The notes: generated from the sequence alone by a model not told the origin. DNA of 64,000 nt from Apostichopus japonicus (GCF_037975245.1 NC_092580.1:11065501-11129500); one strand, 5' to 3'; positions 48,904 through 61,591 are shown, counted from the stretch's first letter. Numbers and translations: made by a program.

Positions 48904-50414
48904 TGTTCGACTTATGGCCAAAAAATTGCATAGCAACAAATTTCGACAATTGCTATACAATATTTTTGTTGCATAGCAGTTCCCCAATATTGAATAGCAG
49001 TTTTGAAATTACCACAAAACGGACCAAATGTTGGCGATCAATGTATTAACTACAAAATGTTTGTTTATTATTATTATTTATACTAGTGTTGCTATTTGCA
49101 ATATCGGCAGCATATCGGTATCGGTAAAATTTTGCCTAATTGCCGATAACAGCAAACCGATATTGAACTTTTCTTTTTAACAGCAGAGCTACCTGTACTT
49201 ATTTATACTTGCAATGATTTGTTAATCTGCCCAAGACGATCCATTTCTTTTGCGTCAGTTAAACTCAGATTCATTTTCGATTAATATCCATGGAAACCTG
49301 ACTCTCCGTAACATCTAAAAACACGTCTACGGCGCGCGAATATAACCAATGACCTTCGTGAACCTGGGCCTACACACAGCATTAGTGCAGCATATATACA
49401 CTGTACTAACCATTCATTTCCTCAAAGGCCTCCGTGAAAACCTTGAACATGATGCATACAGTAACTGCACAGTTCAGCAGTGTTGGAAAACCTTGTTCAA
49501 TTTTCCGCGAACACACTGCCGATTTCCCGCCGGTGTTCGCCTGCCTAGCACGCGTAACGTGCGAGCATAAAGGCGTGGTGTCCAGGGGCCCGTCTTAGGG
49601 CTATGGTGGGGTCATGGGGTAGAACCCCTCGTGGGGATCCTGGGGGCGAAAGCCCCCGAAAATTGTTGTCATTTTTTGCCATGTCTGGCGATGAAAAAAT
49701 TCGCAGTTGAGGATGCAAAATACTGACAACTTTTTTTATTTAAATTGTCACGAAACTGATGAAAATTTTAAAATGACAAGTTAAAGTTGCTATATTATGT
49801 TATAAAATGAAAAGAGATTTAATCTGTCTTTCAATCTTTAAAAAGTGCAACTTACAAAACTTCCGATGTTATGAAACAAACAACGTTCAGCAAAGCCCCG
49901 TTTCTAGACTGCCTAACAATGAATAGCGTGCACTATGCGTACATTTTTACAACTGCAGTGTTTAACCCTATACCCAACTACTGTACCACGGTACATGTGC
50001 TGCGAATTTGCCCAGGTACCTTCCCAACAACTGAGCTCATCCCCTGTGTAACACCTGTTTGTTAACATTTTTTGGCACGTTGCCAGGGAGTTTAGTTACG
50101 TGAGATCCGTAACCGCCGAGGTGGTTAGGCTATTTGCTTTACACTTAACTATGGTAGGATAATATTTTTTCAGGTTTTTTTTCGCTATACGGTCAAGTGA
50201 ATAAGTTGTACATTGAGTATAAACTCAATAAATTATAACTTCTACATTGTGATCGACAGTTCGTAAGTTAAGGTTTGAGTGTTTGCTCCCAAATCTGACT
50301 AGGAATTTGTATCGCACAAATCGGCACAATGTGCGATGCTGATTTGGAAACGTCTCGCAAGTTTGTCGTTTTGGAGCGCATTTTGCGATGCGATACCGGA
50401 AAAATCGAACACTG
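48901..50414. mobile_element. hAT-like transposon inserted in a (TA)n array, 1.51 kb
   Basis: Perfect 10-bp inverted ends CAGTGTTCGA and TCGAACACTG. Both flanks are TA repeats, so an 8-bp duplication TATATATA is consistent but not informative. Repeated subterminal motifs are present near the left end (TTGCATAGC and TTGCTATAC) and near the right end (TGCGATGCGATAC), like transposase-binding clusters in hAT elements. A TATCGG-rich patch occurs at about 49095-49160, and a GC-rich nested fragment (GGGGGCGAAAGCCCCC) near 49640. No intact transposase frame. Confidence 0.8.
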
Positions 50415-50443
50415 TATATATATATATATATAGATATATATAT

Positions 50444-50492
<49 letters not shown>
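50415..50492. repeat. (TA)n microsatellite, right half of the array split by the transposon
   Basis: TA repeats with two GATA interruptions. It continues the array seen left of 48901. Confidence 0.93.
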
Positions 50493-50494
<2 letters not shown>

Positions 50495-52484
50495 CTCGTG
50501 GTTAATAAATAATATCATCAATTAACTTATATCCCCCAACTCATCCATAGTAATCATTTCTGAATGACAGGTTATATAATACAATGACCTAGTTATTTCA
50601 ATTTATGATACAATTATGAACAAAGTCATGGAAAGTAACATGACCAAAGAAGCGAATCCAAATGAAAGTTGAAACCATCTTTTGCTAATTCAGTTTGTTA
50701 CTAATGATAATTTTGTTAATTCATCATGTTGATGCCGCTGTTGATCTGTTTATAATACCATATACACACTGTAAAAAATGTCTGTGATATAACAGCTTTA
50801 CACCGTTCATCTACTAAAATTAATCATGTTGTTAAAAAAAATTGTTGTCCATTTACAAAATGTATTGAAACAACATTTTCTGTATATGGAAACAAAATCT
50901 TCATAACAATACATCAACTGCTGTGTCGGAACAAAAGCATCAGGCTCGATCCAAGTTTTCATTTATGCGGTCGAAGTGACCGCGAAAACGTTACACCAAA
51001 TCTTGCATCATAAAACGAGAACCGTATTTTACATGCTGTTGGAATGATAGAAAGTAGCATATACGTTTAGTCTTACGAAATCAACGAGTTTTTCCGAAGT
51101 AGTAAAGTTAACAACTGTGTCGCAAAGTTGTAGATGACCTTTGTACACTACTTACAGTTGAAAGACGCTGGGCGCGCGCAACGAAGGTCCGAAACCGCTG
51201 TAATTACGGTAAGTTATGATTTCAAAGCTTTCAGTCCTTTTTAATCTAACATGAGTGCAACTATAGTGAATTGAGTCATATGAAACTGTTACTTTTTACG
51301 TAAGCATTTATTAAATGTTGGTTTGTTTGTTTGTTTGTTTTGAAATAAGCGGCAAAGCAAGTAGGCTAGGCCGACAGCACAGCTCTCTGTCGGTCCATTG
51401 TGTGCACACTAGCACAAGATGCTATGGCAGTTCTTTGTTAGGCGAGCATGTACGATCGCTTACTTCTAGCATATCGTCGTAGCTGTTTTGACAGTCATAC
51501 CAAACCTAAGCTTACATTAATTCTTTCGCGGTATCGTTTCTATTGGCTATGATATAACGCAGCCTAGACACTGGTCACCAATCAGTATCTATGCTTTACT
51601 ATATAACATAGATTCTCTTAGGAAACTTCTTGATATCACTTTTACTGTTTAGTTTGAAGCCCCCCGATCGGCTTACACTAAATCTTGGGGGAGTCGTGCA
51701 GTCCCCTGTCCTGAATCTTGGGGGAGTCGTGCAGTCCCCTATGGGACGCCAAATGGTAAAATTCAGAAATGAACAATCTAGGCTTATGGTTAACAAACTC
51801 TGGTCTATCACTAAAATAGATCATCGATCAATAAAATAGTTTTTTTTTTGTCTGATAAATCACGTTTTTCCAGTGATAAATCAGAATTTAACTAATACAA
51901 CTTGTTTTGCTTTTCTCGCTGAATTTTGAAAACTAATTATTGGTCGGTAAAACCACTTGTTATTCCTTGTTCAATTCTGAAGGATGCTACTGCATGCAAT
52001 GGGGAAACCCTGTATGTACTATGTGCCTGTCATTTGATGCCTTGGCGTATAAACACGATATCACACGAACCAAAGATGTTTGAACTCAAAATTTAGTATT
52101 TATAGGTATGTTTGAGTGGGAGAGGGCTTATGTGGAAATTAACTATACAAAAAATTCCTGAAGGTAATTTCTTTGTAAAGGGAAAATGTGAGTATTGCGA
52201 GCTAGAAAAAAATTACAGGCAAAGTCTACCTCCTAGCCCTCCTCCCCCCCCCCCCACCCATCCAGAACTGTGCCTGAGCTGCTATTTGCCCCTAGCCTAC
52301 TATCATGAACAGTTGATGTATGCACTGTTGTATGCTATAATAACCTGAAGTTAGCATGAATGTGTTGATTGTGGGTGTTATGGATTATGCCAAACTGTAA
52401 CCTACTTACAGTATTAACTGATAAGATTTGTCATCTGTCAATATATATGATAACCAAAAGTGTTTGTTTGTTTTCCTTTCATAG
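50493..52484. other. Upstream region of the SAMD3-like gene
   Basis: No coding exon is recognised. A segment ending at 51208 is GC-richer and abuts a strong donor (ACG then GTAAGT), so it may be an untranslated first exon of the following gene. Also present is a 33-bp tandem duplication at 51681-51740. Confidence 0.4.
51681..51740. repeat. 33-bp direct tandem duplication
   Basis: AATCTTGGGGGAGTCGTGCA with the rest of a 33-bp unit is present nearly twice in a row (second copy from 51714). Both copies include AGTCGTGCAGTCCCCT without change. Confidence 0.9.
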
Positions 52485-52604
52485 GATAGGCTTCCGCTAA
52501 ACCTGAGATGGAATAGTCAGGGGCACCGGATTTGTAATGTATTGCTGGAGAGGCTGACCCATTTCCGAAAGGTTTTAATTTCCATACGTTTTACTTTCTT
52601 GCAG

Positions 52605-53586
52605 ATGGTTACTTGTTCATGTGGTGTTCACTATGATACTGCAGCTAGAAAGATGCGTCACTACCCGCTTCATCAAAATCAACCAAATTTTCAATTTACG
52701 TGTCATGAAGAAAGTGCAACAGAATTTTTGTAAGTTGTTCAGACTATAATAATACTATGATTGGTCTCACATATCTATGCACTAGATCATCGGGTTTCAC
52801 TTTTTTCGTGGTAATGTGCGTCACGGTGACCACTGGATTCATCCAGAGTGCAAGAGTTTCACTTGCAGGCTACTCTTGCATAATTTCTGACATTGCTTTT
52901 AAAATTATAATCCATGGATCTTTATACTTTAAGATACTCAAGGGCATAGGAACCGGGGGGCTGGGGGGTGCCAGCCCCCCCAGTGAAAAATATGGAGGGG
53001 CGGAAGTATCATTCCGCCCCCCGCTTCGTAAGTCAGAAAACCTTTTTTTCATTTCCAAATAGATCCCTCCCCCAGGCCGGCCATCAGTCTTCAGCCCTCC
53101 CACTCAAAAGTACCTTCCTACACCACTGAAGATATTAATAAAAAATGCTTTTGTTTTTATGTAACAGGTTGCAATCCATTTCTTAGAAACAGAATGGCAA
53201 TAACAGTTGATCGGGAACCTCTGCTGTATCCTACATCTATTATTGCTGCGTTGAAGATGTTGTTCATGAGCTATTATGTGTTCAACATATGCTATCCCAC
53301 AGAGGTTCAAGCAACCATGGAATACATACAGAGGTACAGTTTAAACCTAGTTTCTTAACAGATTAACAAAGGAGGTGCATTCAAACTGCAGTTACTCCAT
53401 CTTGTTGAGATCCTGCAAGAAGAACTGCAAAGTCATGTTCAGTTTGTTCAGTAATAGCTTTATGTCAGTGTCAATGCCAACAAATGTTGTGCAACATTAA
53501 ATGTTTTCATTAAACTACTAGTGCACCTGTCATGGCATGCAAATTACAATAGTTTATACATAATAAAACGGATAAAAACTTTTACT

Positions 53587-53624
<38 letters not shown>

Positions 53625-53884
53625 AATATATAAATTTTATGTGAAGTTTTACTAATTTTAGGGATACTTTTACCAAAATTAAATAAATTTAGTTTTTAAG
53701 CACTAGGATGATTTTGGTAAACAAGGATAGATTGGACTCATGAAACTTTTTTCAAATTATTCCCTACAGAATACTGTTCGAGATTGATCCAGGGAGAGGG
53801 TCTAGGGCAAAGAAATCTTACAGATGGTGTATAAATTCGAAAGTAACTTCTCTTTGTGAGCGGATGAAGGAAAGTAGAGAGTGA
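52605..53884 (+). CDS. Small SAMD3-like C-terminal-domain protein, three exons
   Basis: Reconstructed from exons ..52729, 53187-53333 and 53770-53884, all with GT-AG borders (GTAAGT, TTCTTAG, GTACAG, CCCTACAG) and phase 2 at both junctions. Starting at the ATG at 52605 it encodes 128 aa. The first exon opens at 52485 after TTTCATAG and stays in frame (29 codons plus 11), so the protein could be longer if upstream exons exist; the first in-frame ATG is at 52605. Residues 4-33 have a Cys/His pattern (CSCGVH to FTCH). The segment MLFMSYYVFNICYPTEVQAT, then a QRILFEIDPGRGSRAKK stretch, resembles the C-terminal region of vertebrate and invertebrate SAMD3-like proteins (from memory; not searched). 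A complete SAM domain is not seen. Function unknown. A hAT-like deletion element sits in the first intron, 58 bp before its acceptor. Confidence 0.65.
52939..53128. mobile_element. 190-bp internally deleted hAT-like element inside an intron
   Basis: Both ends match the 21260-22548 element (left AGGGCATAGGAACCGG; right AGTACCTTCCTACACCACTG). The flanks AAGATACT (52931-52938) and AAGATATT (53129-53136) form an 8-bp target duplication with one difference. It lies in the first intron of the SAMD3-like gene. Confidence 0.88.
53588..53621. repeat. (TA)n microsatellite in intron
   Basis: A TA array in the second intron of the SAMD3-like gene. Confidence 0.92.
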
Positions 53885-54095
53885 GATATGCAGTGAATGT
53901 GGCCAAAAGTATTAAGCTACTTGGTTTAACTGCATTTAATTTTGTTTTGTTTAATGCCGTATACTTTTTGTTTTTTGTTTAATGATACCTCCATTTCAAA
54001 AGCACTGACTCTATGAACTATTCTGCTATATTGAAATCACTAAATTTTACAGATTCATGTTACAATGTAACTTAAAGTTGATTTTTAAAATACTT

Positions 54096-54101
54096 AATAA
54101 A
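54096..54101 (+). promoter_or_regulatory. Polyadenylation signal AATAAA of the SAMD3-like gene
   Basis: Canonical hexamer about 212 bases after the TGA stop at 53882-53884; the first such signal downstream on this strand. Confidence 0.55.
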
Positions 54102-56538
54102 CAGTAAGGTAATCTGCTTGCTTCAGAAGTATTTTAACCAAACATTGTATTTTTAAATACAAAATATGATTCTGTACAGAACAACCTCATAGCTTTTTCA
54201 GTACAAGTTGGATGTAACTATATAAAAATATCCAAATTTGAGCACTGTCATGTAGATTTTCTGATTGTTCTATATATTGGAAAGGGTTCATTTTAGCAAA
54301 AAAATATCCCAGTGTGCCTAAGCATTTCAATGGAAGTTTCATCACTTTGACATTGACCATCAATCTAACTGTTTTCTTTTTTTCTTTCTATTGATTTGGG
54401 AGTTGGACTGATAGCAGTAAAGCTTATATTTTTTCCAAGAGTAGCAACTGTACTCATTCGAAACAAAGTATTTTTATTAGAAGAAATCCTTTAAAGTACT
54501 CTAAGCATATAAATAGTATTTGAGTTTCACACTGTTAATAGCTTTTTGTTTCAGGTTCAGTTTCAATGCAACTTAAGTGGTTTCCAGGTTCATGTTATTG
54601 TTTTGTTTCTTATTTCTTTAGTATGTCATAGAGTAGTATTTTTTAGTCGTTGCTCTTTCATTCTAGACACTATCTCTTTGTAAGAGTGCTAATTACAATG
54701 GACAGCAGTATCCTTGGTAGGTTCATAAGGTAAATTGACCCCCTGCTATTCAGCATTTATCAATCTTGCTTAAATAGTATTTTACCTTTGGGAGTCTAAT
54801 ATCATCAGGAAAGTCCAGATTAATGTGCTGAGATAGCTTAGTAGTAGTATGATAATATCACTGTTTTTCAACGCACTGGTAGACAAATTCACACTTTATC
54901 CCTGTTTTGGAATGATATCTAAACTGTCCATGTTAGTGTAATATATTGTTACATTGTTGTTTGCAGTGCTAATTCCACATTTGCTGTATATGATGTTATC
55001 CTAAAAGTCTAAAACACCTGTCAAGATTGCATGTTGGTAAATAAAGATATGTGTGTTTGGTAAATTTGACTCTCTCAATGTGTTCCTCTTGGTATAACGT
55101 TTATTTTTTCATCTAAATCTCTTTCATGTACAACAAATTCCTCTCCACATAGGATTCGCCCAGGATCACAAATTACTTTACCCATATATAGCAGCTTCAT
55201 TTGAATACATAATTTTTACTTTCAACCACAACTTTTTACCGTGTACACAAACTGTTATTTGGTAAATTAACGGAAACATTCTGTCTAGAAACGAAAAAAG
55301 TTCGACCAATATACAAAAAGTATTTTGAATGTTACATCACTTTTTCCATGTTGCCACATAAAATTCTACCTGAATAAATAGAAATGAATCTGTTCCTACA
55401 CAAACCGTAGTTGTGCATTTACAGTTGCTGTTGTACACTGATGAAAAAACAGATGGAAACTAATTGACAGCTTTTCTTTTGTAAATATACAGAGAAATTT
55501 TTTACAGTGCAAGTATAACTTTCTATGTGCAGAGATAAATGATAATTTTTTGCGTAAGTTACTTTTACATCATCTTGGGCTAAAGTATACACGGAGCCTG
55601 CACCACAGCGACTACACACCACAATGTCGCACATCACAATCACATAGCACAATATCACACACCACAGTGCCGGATACCATATTACCCCACACTTCATTAT
55701 CCCACACTACACAATATCTCATATCACACAACATTCCTCATTATAATAGGCCACATGTCATGTAATGTACAATGTTAGTCCACAACTGTTAGTCCACAAC
55801 ACAATGTTAGTCCACAACACAATGTTAGTCCACAACACAATGTTAGTCCACAACACAATGTTAGTCCACAACTCAATAAGCCACGACACATCATGTCCCA
55901 CAACACATTTTTTTTCAAAACACATATAAGTCTGTCATTATCCTTAGATGTGGTAGGCCTAATCTACAGCTACAATTTGGATTTGTGGATAAGAGCCAAA
56001 TACTGGACATTATTTGAACATTGCCAATAATTGAAAGAATATGATCATAACATACTTATATTTACAAGAATATGATTAGGATTTGATCTTTTCATATCGT
56101 CAACTTTACAAAGACCTATATGTTGATATCATCTAACGACAGATCAACATTAACCTTTCCTCAGAGTACGTCCTCCTATCACCCCCTCCCATCCCTTCAT
56201 TTTTTTAAAGTTTTAAATATGCTAGAAGTTTCCAAAATTAGTTTATACGAAGGTTCTGATTCTCCAAAGCATTCCCAGATATGGACAGAGGGTAAACGAT
56301 TTGAGGGTGGCCGTAAAATTCTTGTTGGAGTTAGAACATGAATCGTTCTATCTTTCATATTTGCATGCAATACTGAAGACCTTTAAATGTTTATGATATT
56401 AAAGCGGGTGTATGCGCGCTTCATTAGGCTAAAGTTAATCAAACCTATACCGAACTTAAAATCCCACGGCAGATTCAATTCTTCACTATAGTTTCTCGCT
56501 CTAAAAACTAACCCTATCAGCTATTTTCCCCGCCAAAA
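54102..56538. other. Intergenic interval
   Basis: No gene recognised. It contains CACA-rich simple sequence (about 55600-55760) and an 18-bp minisatellite. Confidence 0.5.
55769..55872. repeat. 18-bp minisatellite, nearly six copies
   Basis: The unit is ACAATGTTAGTCCACAAC. Copies are almost identical; the second has lost four bases. It appears to have grown out of the neighbouring CACA-rich tract. Confidence 0.95.
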
Positions 56539-56621
56539 ATGGCCTCCGAACAGCTGGTAATCAGTTCACTTGAAGACAATAACAACTTCTACTTGAGGAG
56601 GACGTCTTGCATACGAATTGG
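56539..56621 (+). CDS. Possible first coding exon of an unidentified gene
   Basis: The ATG has a strong context (CAAAAATGG) and encodes 28 residues beginning MASEQLVISSLEDNNNFYLR before a stop. A possible donor (GG then GTAGAC) lies just before the stop, much like the donor of TUSC2 exon 1. The peptide is not low in complexity and does not look random, but no following exon was identified and no protein was recognised. It could equally be a chance frame. Confidence 0.25.
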
Positions 56622-59389
56622 GTAGACTCGGGTTATTTACAGAAGTTACGGGGAAGAATTCAAATACAAAGTCTTCTTACCTGCAACCTACTGTTTTAAC
56701 CCGCAGGGTGCCGAGAGGAATACGGCGAATAAGAGGTTGCAATATAATCTTCTTCAAGTTGTCTTCATTTTGCCACGATTGGCATGGTTAGCCAACTGTG
56801 AATTGTGTCACGTGTATAGGTAACAGGCTATTTCCTATGTCGGTTGTATATCGAGATGAAGATAAAAAGACGGTTGCATTTCTCATTATTTCAAACTTTA
56901 ATTATAAACATAATTATTTGATACATCTATCATAAGTTACAATTTCTTTTATATATTTTCTTATTATAGTAGGCAGTATTACCTTCACAAATCCCTCGTG
57001 GATTCTACCTTTTAGGGGATAAGCTTCACCTAACACTATCTAGCCACCTGCTCTTTCGTGTAATTGGATATCACGTTATATTTATGTAGGTGTGCAAGGT
57101 ATAGCCGAACTTCCCGTGCTTGAATCCCATAAGGAATATTATTCTCATCTAATCATTGTTAAAACCTCCACATTGGACAACATACGAAGAAATATATAAG
57201 AGTAGAGAATGCAGGTGCAAATATAGTACAATTGCATACTAAGGGCCAAAACATATAGCAGCAGTTAAAGGGTGTGAAGACTCGCGCAAAAGAAACGTCT
57301 GATGCCGGTAATCTGACCTAGTTTCGAATGAGGTGTAACAGAAGTGTTTGACACCACCATCGATCTCAGAAAATACACACAGAGTCGGTAATTAGACACT
57401 AGTGTACAGTCAGTACATACAGCTGCGGTCAATACCCACAGCACAGTGTACAAATGAAACAGCGATGGACATCTCAGGTCCAGCTAAAGATAACAAGGTA
57501 TCACGTTTCATTACTGTCTGCATTTTGTAGCGACAAGAGAAAACTTCACTTTTGTAAGAAACGGAAAATCAACTATTTAAAGATGGCGGCACGCTGTTTG
57601 GGGCGAGTCTTCAATGCCTTTAATATATGAAATTATAGTCAGTTAAAGGTCGCCTTTATTGCCTTCAGTTTTAGCATACTATATAAATGGGGACCAAGTT
57701 GCAAAGTACTTTTCTGGTTCTGGGATTTCTCATTCATCCAAACTACTCCTAAAGACAACGAGTCTTGTCAATAACATATTAAAATGTTGAAGAAGGGGGG
57801 GGGGGGTGGGCGGGGGGAGGGGTGCATTTTGGAATATGATGAGGAGTGACAATTGCCTTTCTAGCACTTTTAGGGCTTATACCCTACAGACCTTCAATGG
57901 GATATTCCAGTAGCCGAAATAAATTGATAAATAAAATGCTGGAAATTTCTGCTGGATTGGTCCCCTACAATTTTGCTACTTTTGCAACATAATCAACATG
58001 CAACATTAAACTATTCAGCGGGAGCTGCTTAACCATGTATATCGACCATTATGCATGGCAGAAGCCGTGCCACCACCTTCCGCATAAAGGTTCGGCGCCC
58101 TGAACTGCGAGAGATGCGCTCCAACGGTCTTCATATTATTGAGCACCCCTATTTTAATCTATATCAAAACAACTGAATAGCTGCATCATGGAGAGACTCC
58201 ATTAGTCTCCTGTTAGTAAAATAAATCGCCTTTGTCCATTAAGTTATTATAGACGGGCCTCTAACAGCCTATTAGTGTGTTTACATAACCACATTCATAC
58301 CTAGCACCCTTACAGGTTTACACAAGTTCAAGTTGCAAGAGGTGACTTTATCATGTCTGCAGGAATCATGTCACTGAGTAGCTATATATTTACACCAATT
58401 AAAATGACTGAATGACGTCACTCTTCGTACTTCTAACGTCATTGTTGTTGTTGAATATTCAGTTTGTGTACAAGATTCCCACCCAGTTGGGGACACATTT
58501 TTCTATACTGTTCTGTCATGTCCCGCTTCCGAGCACTCGTAAGTGTCAGGTATGAGCAGTATACGAATATCATGTTACTATCAGATAATGGTTAAGAACT
58601 GTTTGTACTGTCAATACGAGTGCTTTGAAGCTTGATATGTGAGGACAGTAACGCGTCTTGCCTAAAACAATTCACGTTATTGAACAAACCGTATACTTAT
58701 GAGACTGCACCCAATGTGTGATTCTTTTCTCCGTCAAAGGAAATTTTTAAACTAACGGTATAGTCAATGACACCGTTCGGTGTCGTCTAAAGATGTCGCC
58801 ATGCAGACACTGTGTGATTCAGTGTTATCTATAACCACAATAGTTATCGCACCACAATTAATTGCTTGACTTACACACTAAACTCGTCACTTTCCAAGGC
58901 CGATAGAGCATAGATAGAAGGGTTCAACTGACATGTCCTACCCACTATATGATAGCTCATGGCTTGGGCTATCATAAACCTTCAAATTTTGCCAAATTCA
59001 CCGTTGCGATTTTGAGCTAGAAGAGCTGAAAGCTTATCATATGCTCCCCATCCCATCTGCCAGCTGTCGCTGCGGAATATTCTTGTTTCACCCAAGATTT
59101 GCTAAAATACCTTAAATCACCTTCAATCCTCCACATTTTTAGACCATCAGTAGATTATTTCATCCTCTTAAACATCCAAGCATCAAAAAGAATGGTGATG
59201 ACTCCGAAAATGCCCCCAAAAATCAATACAGTAGGTCACTTTAGGGCTAATTTCCGACAATGGTTAGCCTCTAAGGCGGACGTGCACCATTCTAATTGTG
59301 GTGCGATACCTGCATAATTGAGAAAGTTGGAAAGCACTAGAACTTTTGACGTTTTCCTCATCATTTCAAATGGCCAACCGTTATACGAG

Positions 59390-59393
<4 letters not shown>

Positions 59394-59449
<56 letters not shown>
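59394..59449. repeat. (TA)n microsatellite
   Basis: A pure TA array of 56 bp. Confidence 0.95.
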
Positions 59450-59451
<2 letters not shown>

Positions 59452-59901
59452 GTTACACTGGTGCCTGCAGCAATCCGCGACAACCCTAGAAATGATTACT
59501 AAGGTTTTATTGAATGTTGGCATTATGTGGCATATCTCAAGGGATATATTCATATTTGAAAAGGAAAGAAACAACGATTCGATAATTTGACTTTGAAGGC
59601 GTGAGTGGGAAGGAGAAGAATCACAGAGTTCGATGTCAGACAAGTCGTACACACATTTTTAGCAAAGTGACCCCCTTTTAGCAGGTACAAAACTGAGCTA
59701 TACTTGTTTACGTATACGCATGCTCTATGACCTAATGGCGACCTATAATTACCAGTGGGAGAGATAGCATGGTGGCATGCCCAACGAGAAGGGGGTCAGA
59801 TAGGGCTACAGCACCCGAAACCAAAGATCAACAAGCTGTAGGGGCCCCGGCAGATATATCATGACGAATAATGCATGTGTTCTGTACGCATATGAATGCA
59901 A

Positions 59902-60351
59902 TCACTGTTGAATTGATGAAGTCTTCAATAGGGGGTCGATGGTGACACGGTTGACCCCGGGGATCTCAAAGACCCTATATGGTGTAGATGTATGAGTGTG
60001 TGGAACCAAGGAGAGCCTGGATCCGAGACTTCTTTTACCGAGTTGACTTCCCCTTTTAAGCAAATCTACAGTCAATGAAGTTGGTCGAACAAAAGTTATG
60101 TATGTGTACGGTTTTACTTTAACCGTTAGTCCTACCGGTGGAGGAAAATGTTTACCGTTGGAGGAGATGAGGAAGACGTTTGGGACTATAAAGGTGGTTA
60201 TACTCACTGTCTTGACTTTTATTTCAAATATCACATCAGAGGTATCTTTGGAACAGCACTCGTTTGCGAGGTATATATACTGCATGCATGACTTTTCGAA
60301 CTGATTGAGAGGTTTACAATATATTTCTTTTACTCCAAAATGTGGGTGCAT
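59902..60351 (-). CDS. Orphan open reading frame of 149 codons
   Basis: An uninterrupted frame from ATG to TGA with normal amino-acid diversity and moderate GC, unlike the AT-driven frames elsewhere. It begins MHPHFGVKEIYCKPLNQF and has beta-rich segments such as FIVPNVFLISS and PVGLTVKVKPYTYITF. No signal peptide, known domain or poly(A) signal was recognised. It may be an exon, a lineage-specific gene or chance. Confidence 0.25.
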   Translation of the reverse strand: MHPHFGVKEIYCKPLNQFEKSCMQYIYLANECCSKDTSDVIFEIKVKTVSITTFIVPNVFLISSNGKHFPPPVGLTVKVKPYTYITFVRPTSLTVDLLKRGSQLGKRSLGSRLSLVPHTHTSTPYRVFEIPGVNRVTIDPLLKTSSIQQ

Positions 60352-61236
60352 CTCAATATATATATGGGTACATATTCAGTGATTGGCATATTGTTATCTT
60401 CACATCCTTATATCGGTAAGGTTGGGAATATATGTGCATGTTCTTGAAAAAAATGTGGAGAGGGGATGGTTTAAAATATCTGTTGCCTTTTTCCAAAATC
60501 ACTTACAAACATGTGAGTTTATAGTTATATGTTGTGGGCTGAAAGGATTTTTGATGACATAAAGTAAGAAGTCAAATTTAAATAATGAATGCTCATTCAT
60601 GTTCCCACCGACTACTTGCTAGTTCGGTTATCACCTCACCAACCCCCCCCCCCTTCCAACCACCACACCCCGTCGGTCAGCCCAAACAAGGGGCAGCTAT
60701 AGGTTACTACAGACGTAATTCGTTTGATATGCAATCCCCAATTGTCTTTGTGAAAAGAGATATTCCGGTGGCATGAGATGATGGCTAAACTATAATGCTG
60801 ACAATATTCTGCATCTAGGCCTATAGGTCAAAACCGGATCCCCGTAGCATTTCCATATCGCTAAGATATGAAAAGTAAATTTAACATTCCATCTGATCAC
60901 ATTTCAAGGATTAATCGACTATAGTGTAGAAGCTTATAGAAGTAAGGTAACATCTCTTGTTTGAAGAGAAATATCTTTCAAAAACAAAGTACTCGATGAA
61001 GCGAGAGAAGTGAAATTGCAAATACTTTCTAACCGACATTCTGGGAAATATAGGTGGAAACAAAATCGTTGATGAAGACAAGACTTCCCTTGAGTGCGGC
61101 TTATATAAGATAGGCCTACATATGCATGAAAATGAAGTGAAAGCTAACAGAGGCGGACTGACGGTGATGCCGGTCCCGGCCCCACTGGACAAAAAAAAGG
61201 CGATTACCGGTACCTTCTCCGGGCCCCCAATTGAAC

Positions 61237-61302
61237 CAGGGGCATAGCTAGATCGTTCCCATTGCCCCACCCCCCCCCGCCCCCTGCATGGCTACGTCCC
61301 TG
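61237..61302. mobile_element. Tiny foldback element with CAGGGGCATAGC-type ends
   Basis: The left end CAGGGGCATAGCTAG and the right end, read inward, CAGGGACGTAGCCATG are related inverted repeats around a C-rich core. No matching target duplication, so the boundaries or status are uncertain. It lies about 290 bp before the TUSC2 start codon. Confidence 0.45.
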
Positions 61303-61591
61303 GGCATATATGCTGCTAGGTGCTGGCTCCACCCGTGTGCAGAAAGTACACTGCACTTGAAAACAGTGAATCTAGCGCCCCGAACATAATAAACAAAATC
61401 ATTGGCATTACAACAATACTCGTTTCAAGTATCGTCATAACCTACTATCATCCCGCAAACCGACAATACAGTAGTTTGTGTCGTACAATAGCTATTATTT
61501 ATTCAAAACTTCCTGGATATTAGGTTGTGAAACATTTTCTTAAAGCATAACTTCGTAACAAGGCTATGATTTGACATCTTAAATACGCAAA

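Larger units (their letters stand above)
56622..61591. other. Interval left of TUSC2 with no firm gene
   Basis: Contains an AAGATGGCGGC motif (57580-57590) of the type found at YY1-dependent promoters, a poly-G block (about 57796-57822), a TA array (59394-59449), and a small element with CAGGGGCATAGCTAG / CTACGTCCCTG ends (61237-61302). One orphan frame is listed separately. The promoter of TUSC2 should lie within the last few hundred bases, but no TATA box is obvious. Confidence 0.45.

Noticed and set aside
52572-52604. A 33-base intron inside the first exon of the SAMD3-like gene
   Set aside because: It has GT, a pyrimidine tract and CAG, but it is in frame, open, and shorter than a spliceosomal intron normally allows. 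Treated as exon (or 5'UTR) sequence.
55600-55872. CRISPR-like array in the 18-bp repeat region
   Set aside because: The repeats are directly adjacent with no spacers; it is a minisatellite.
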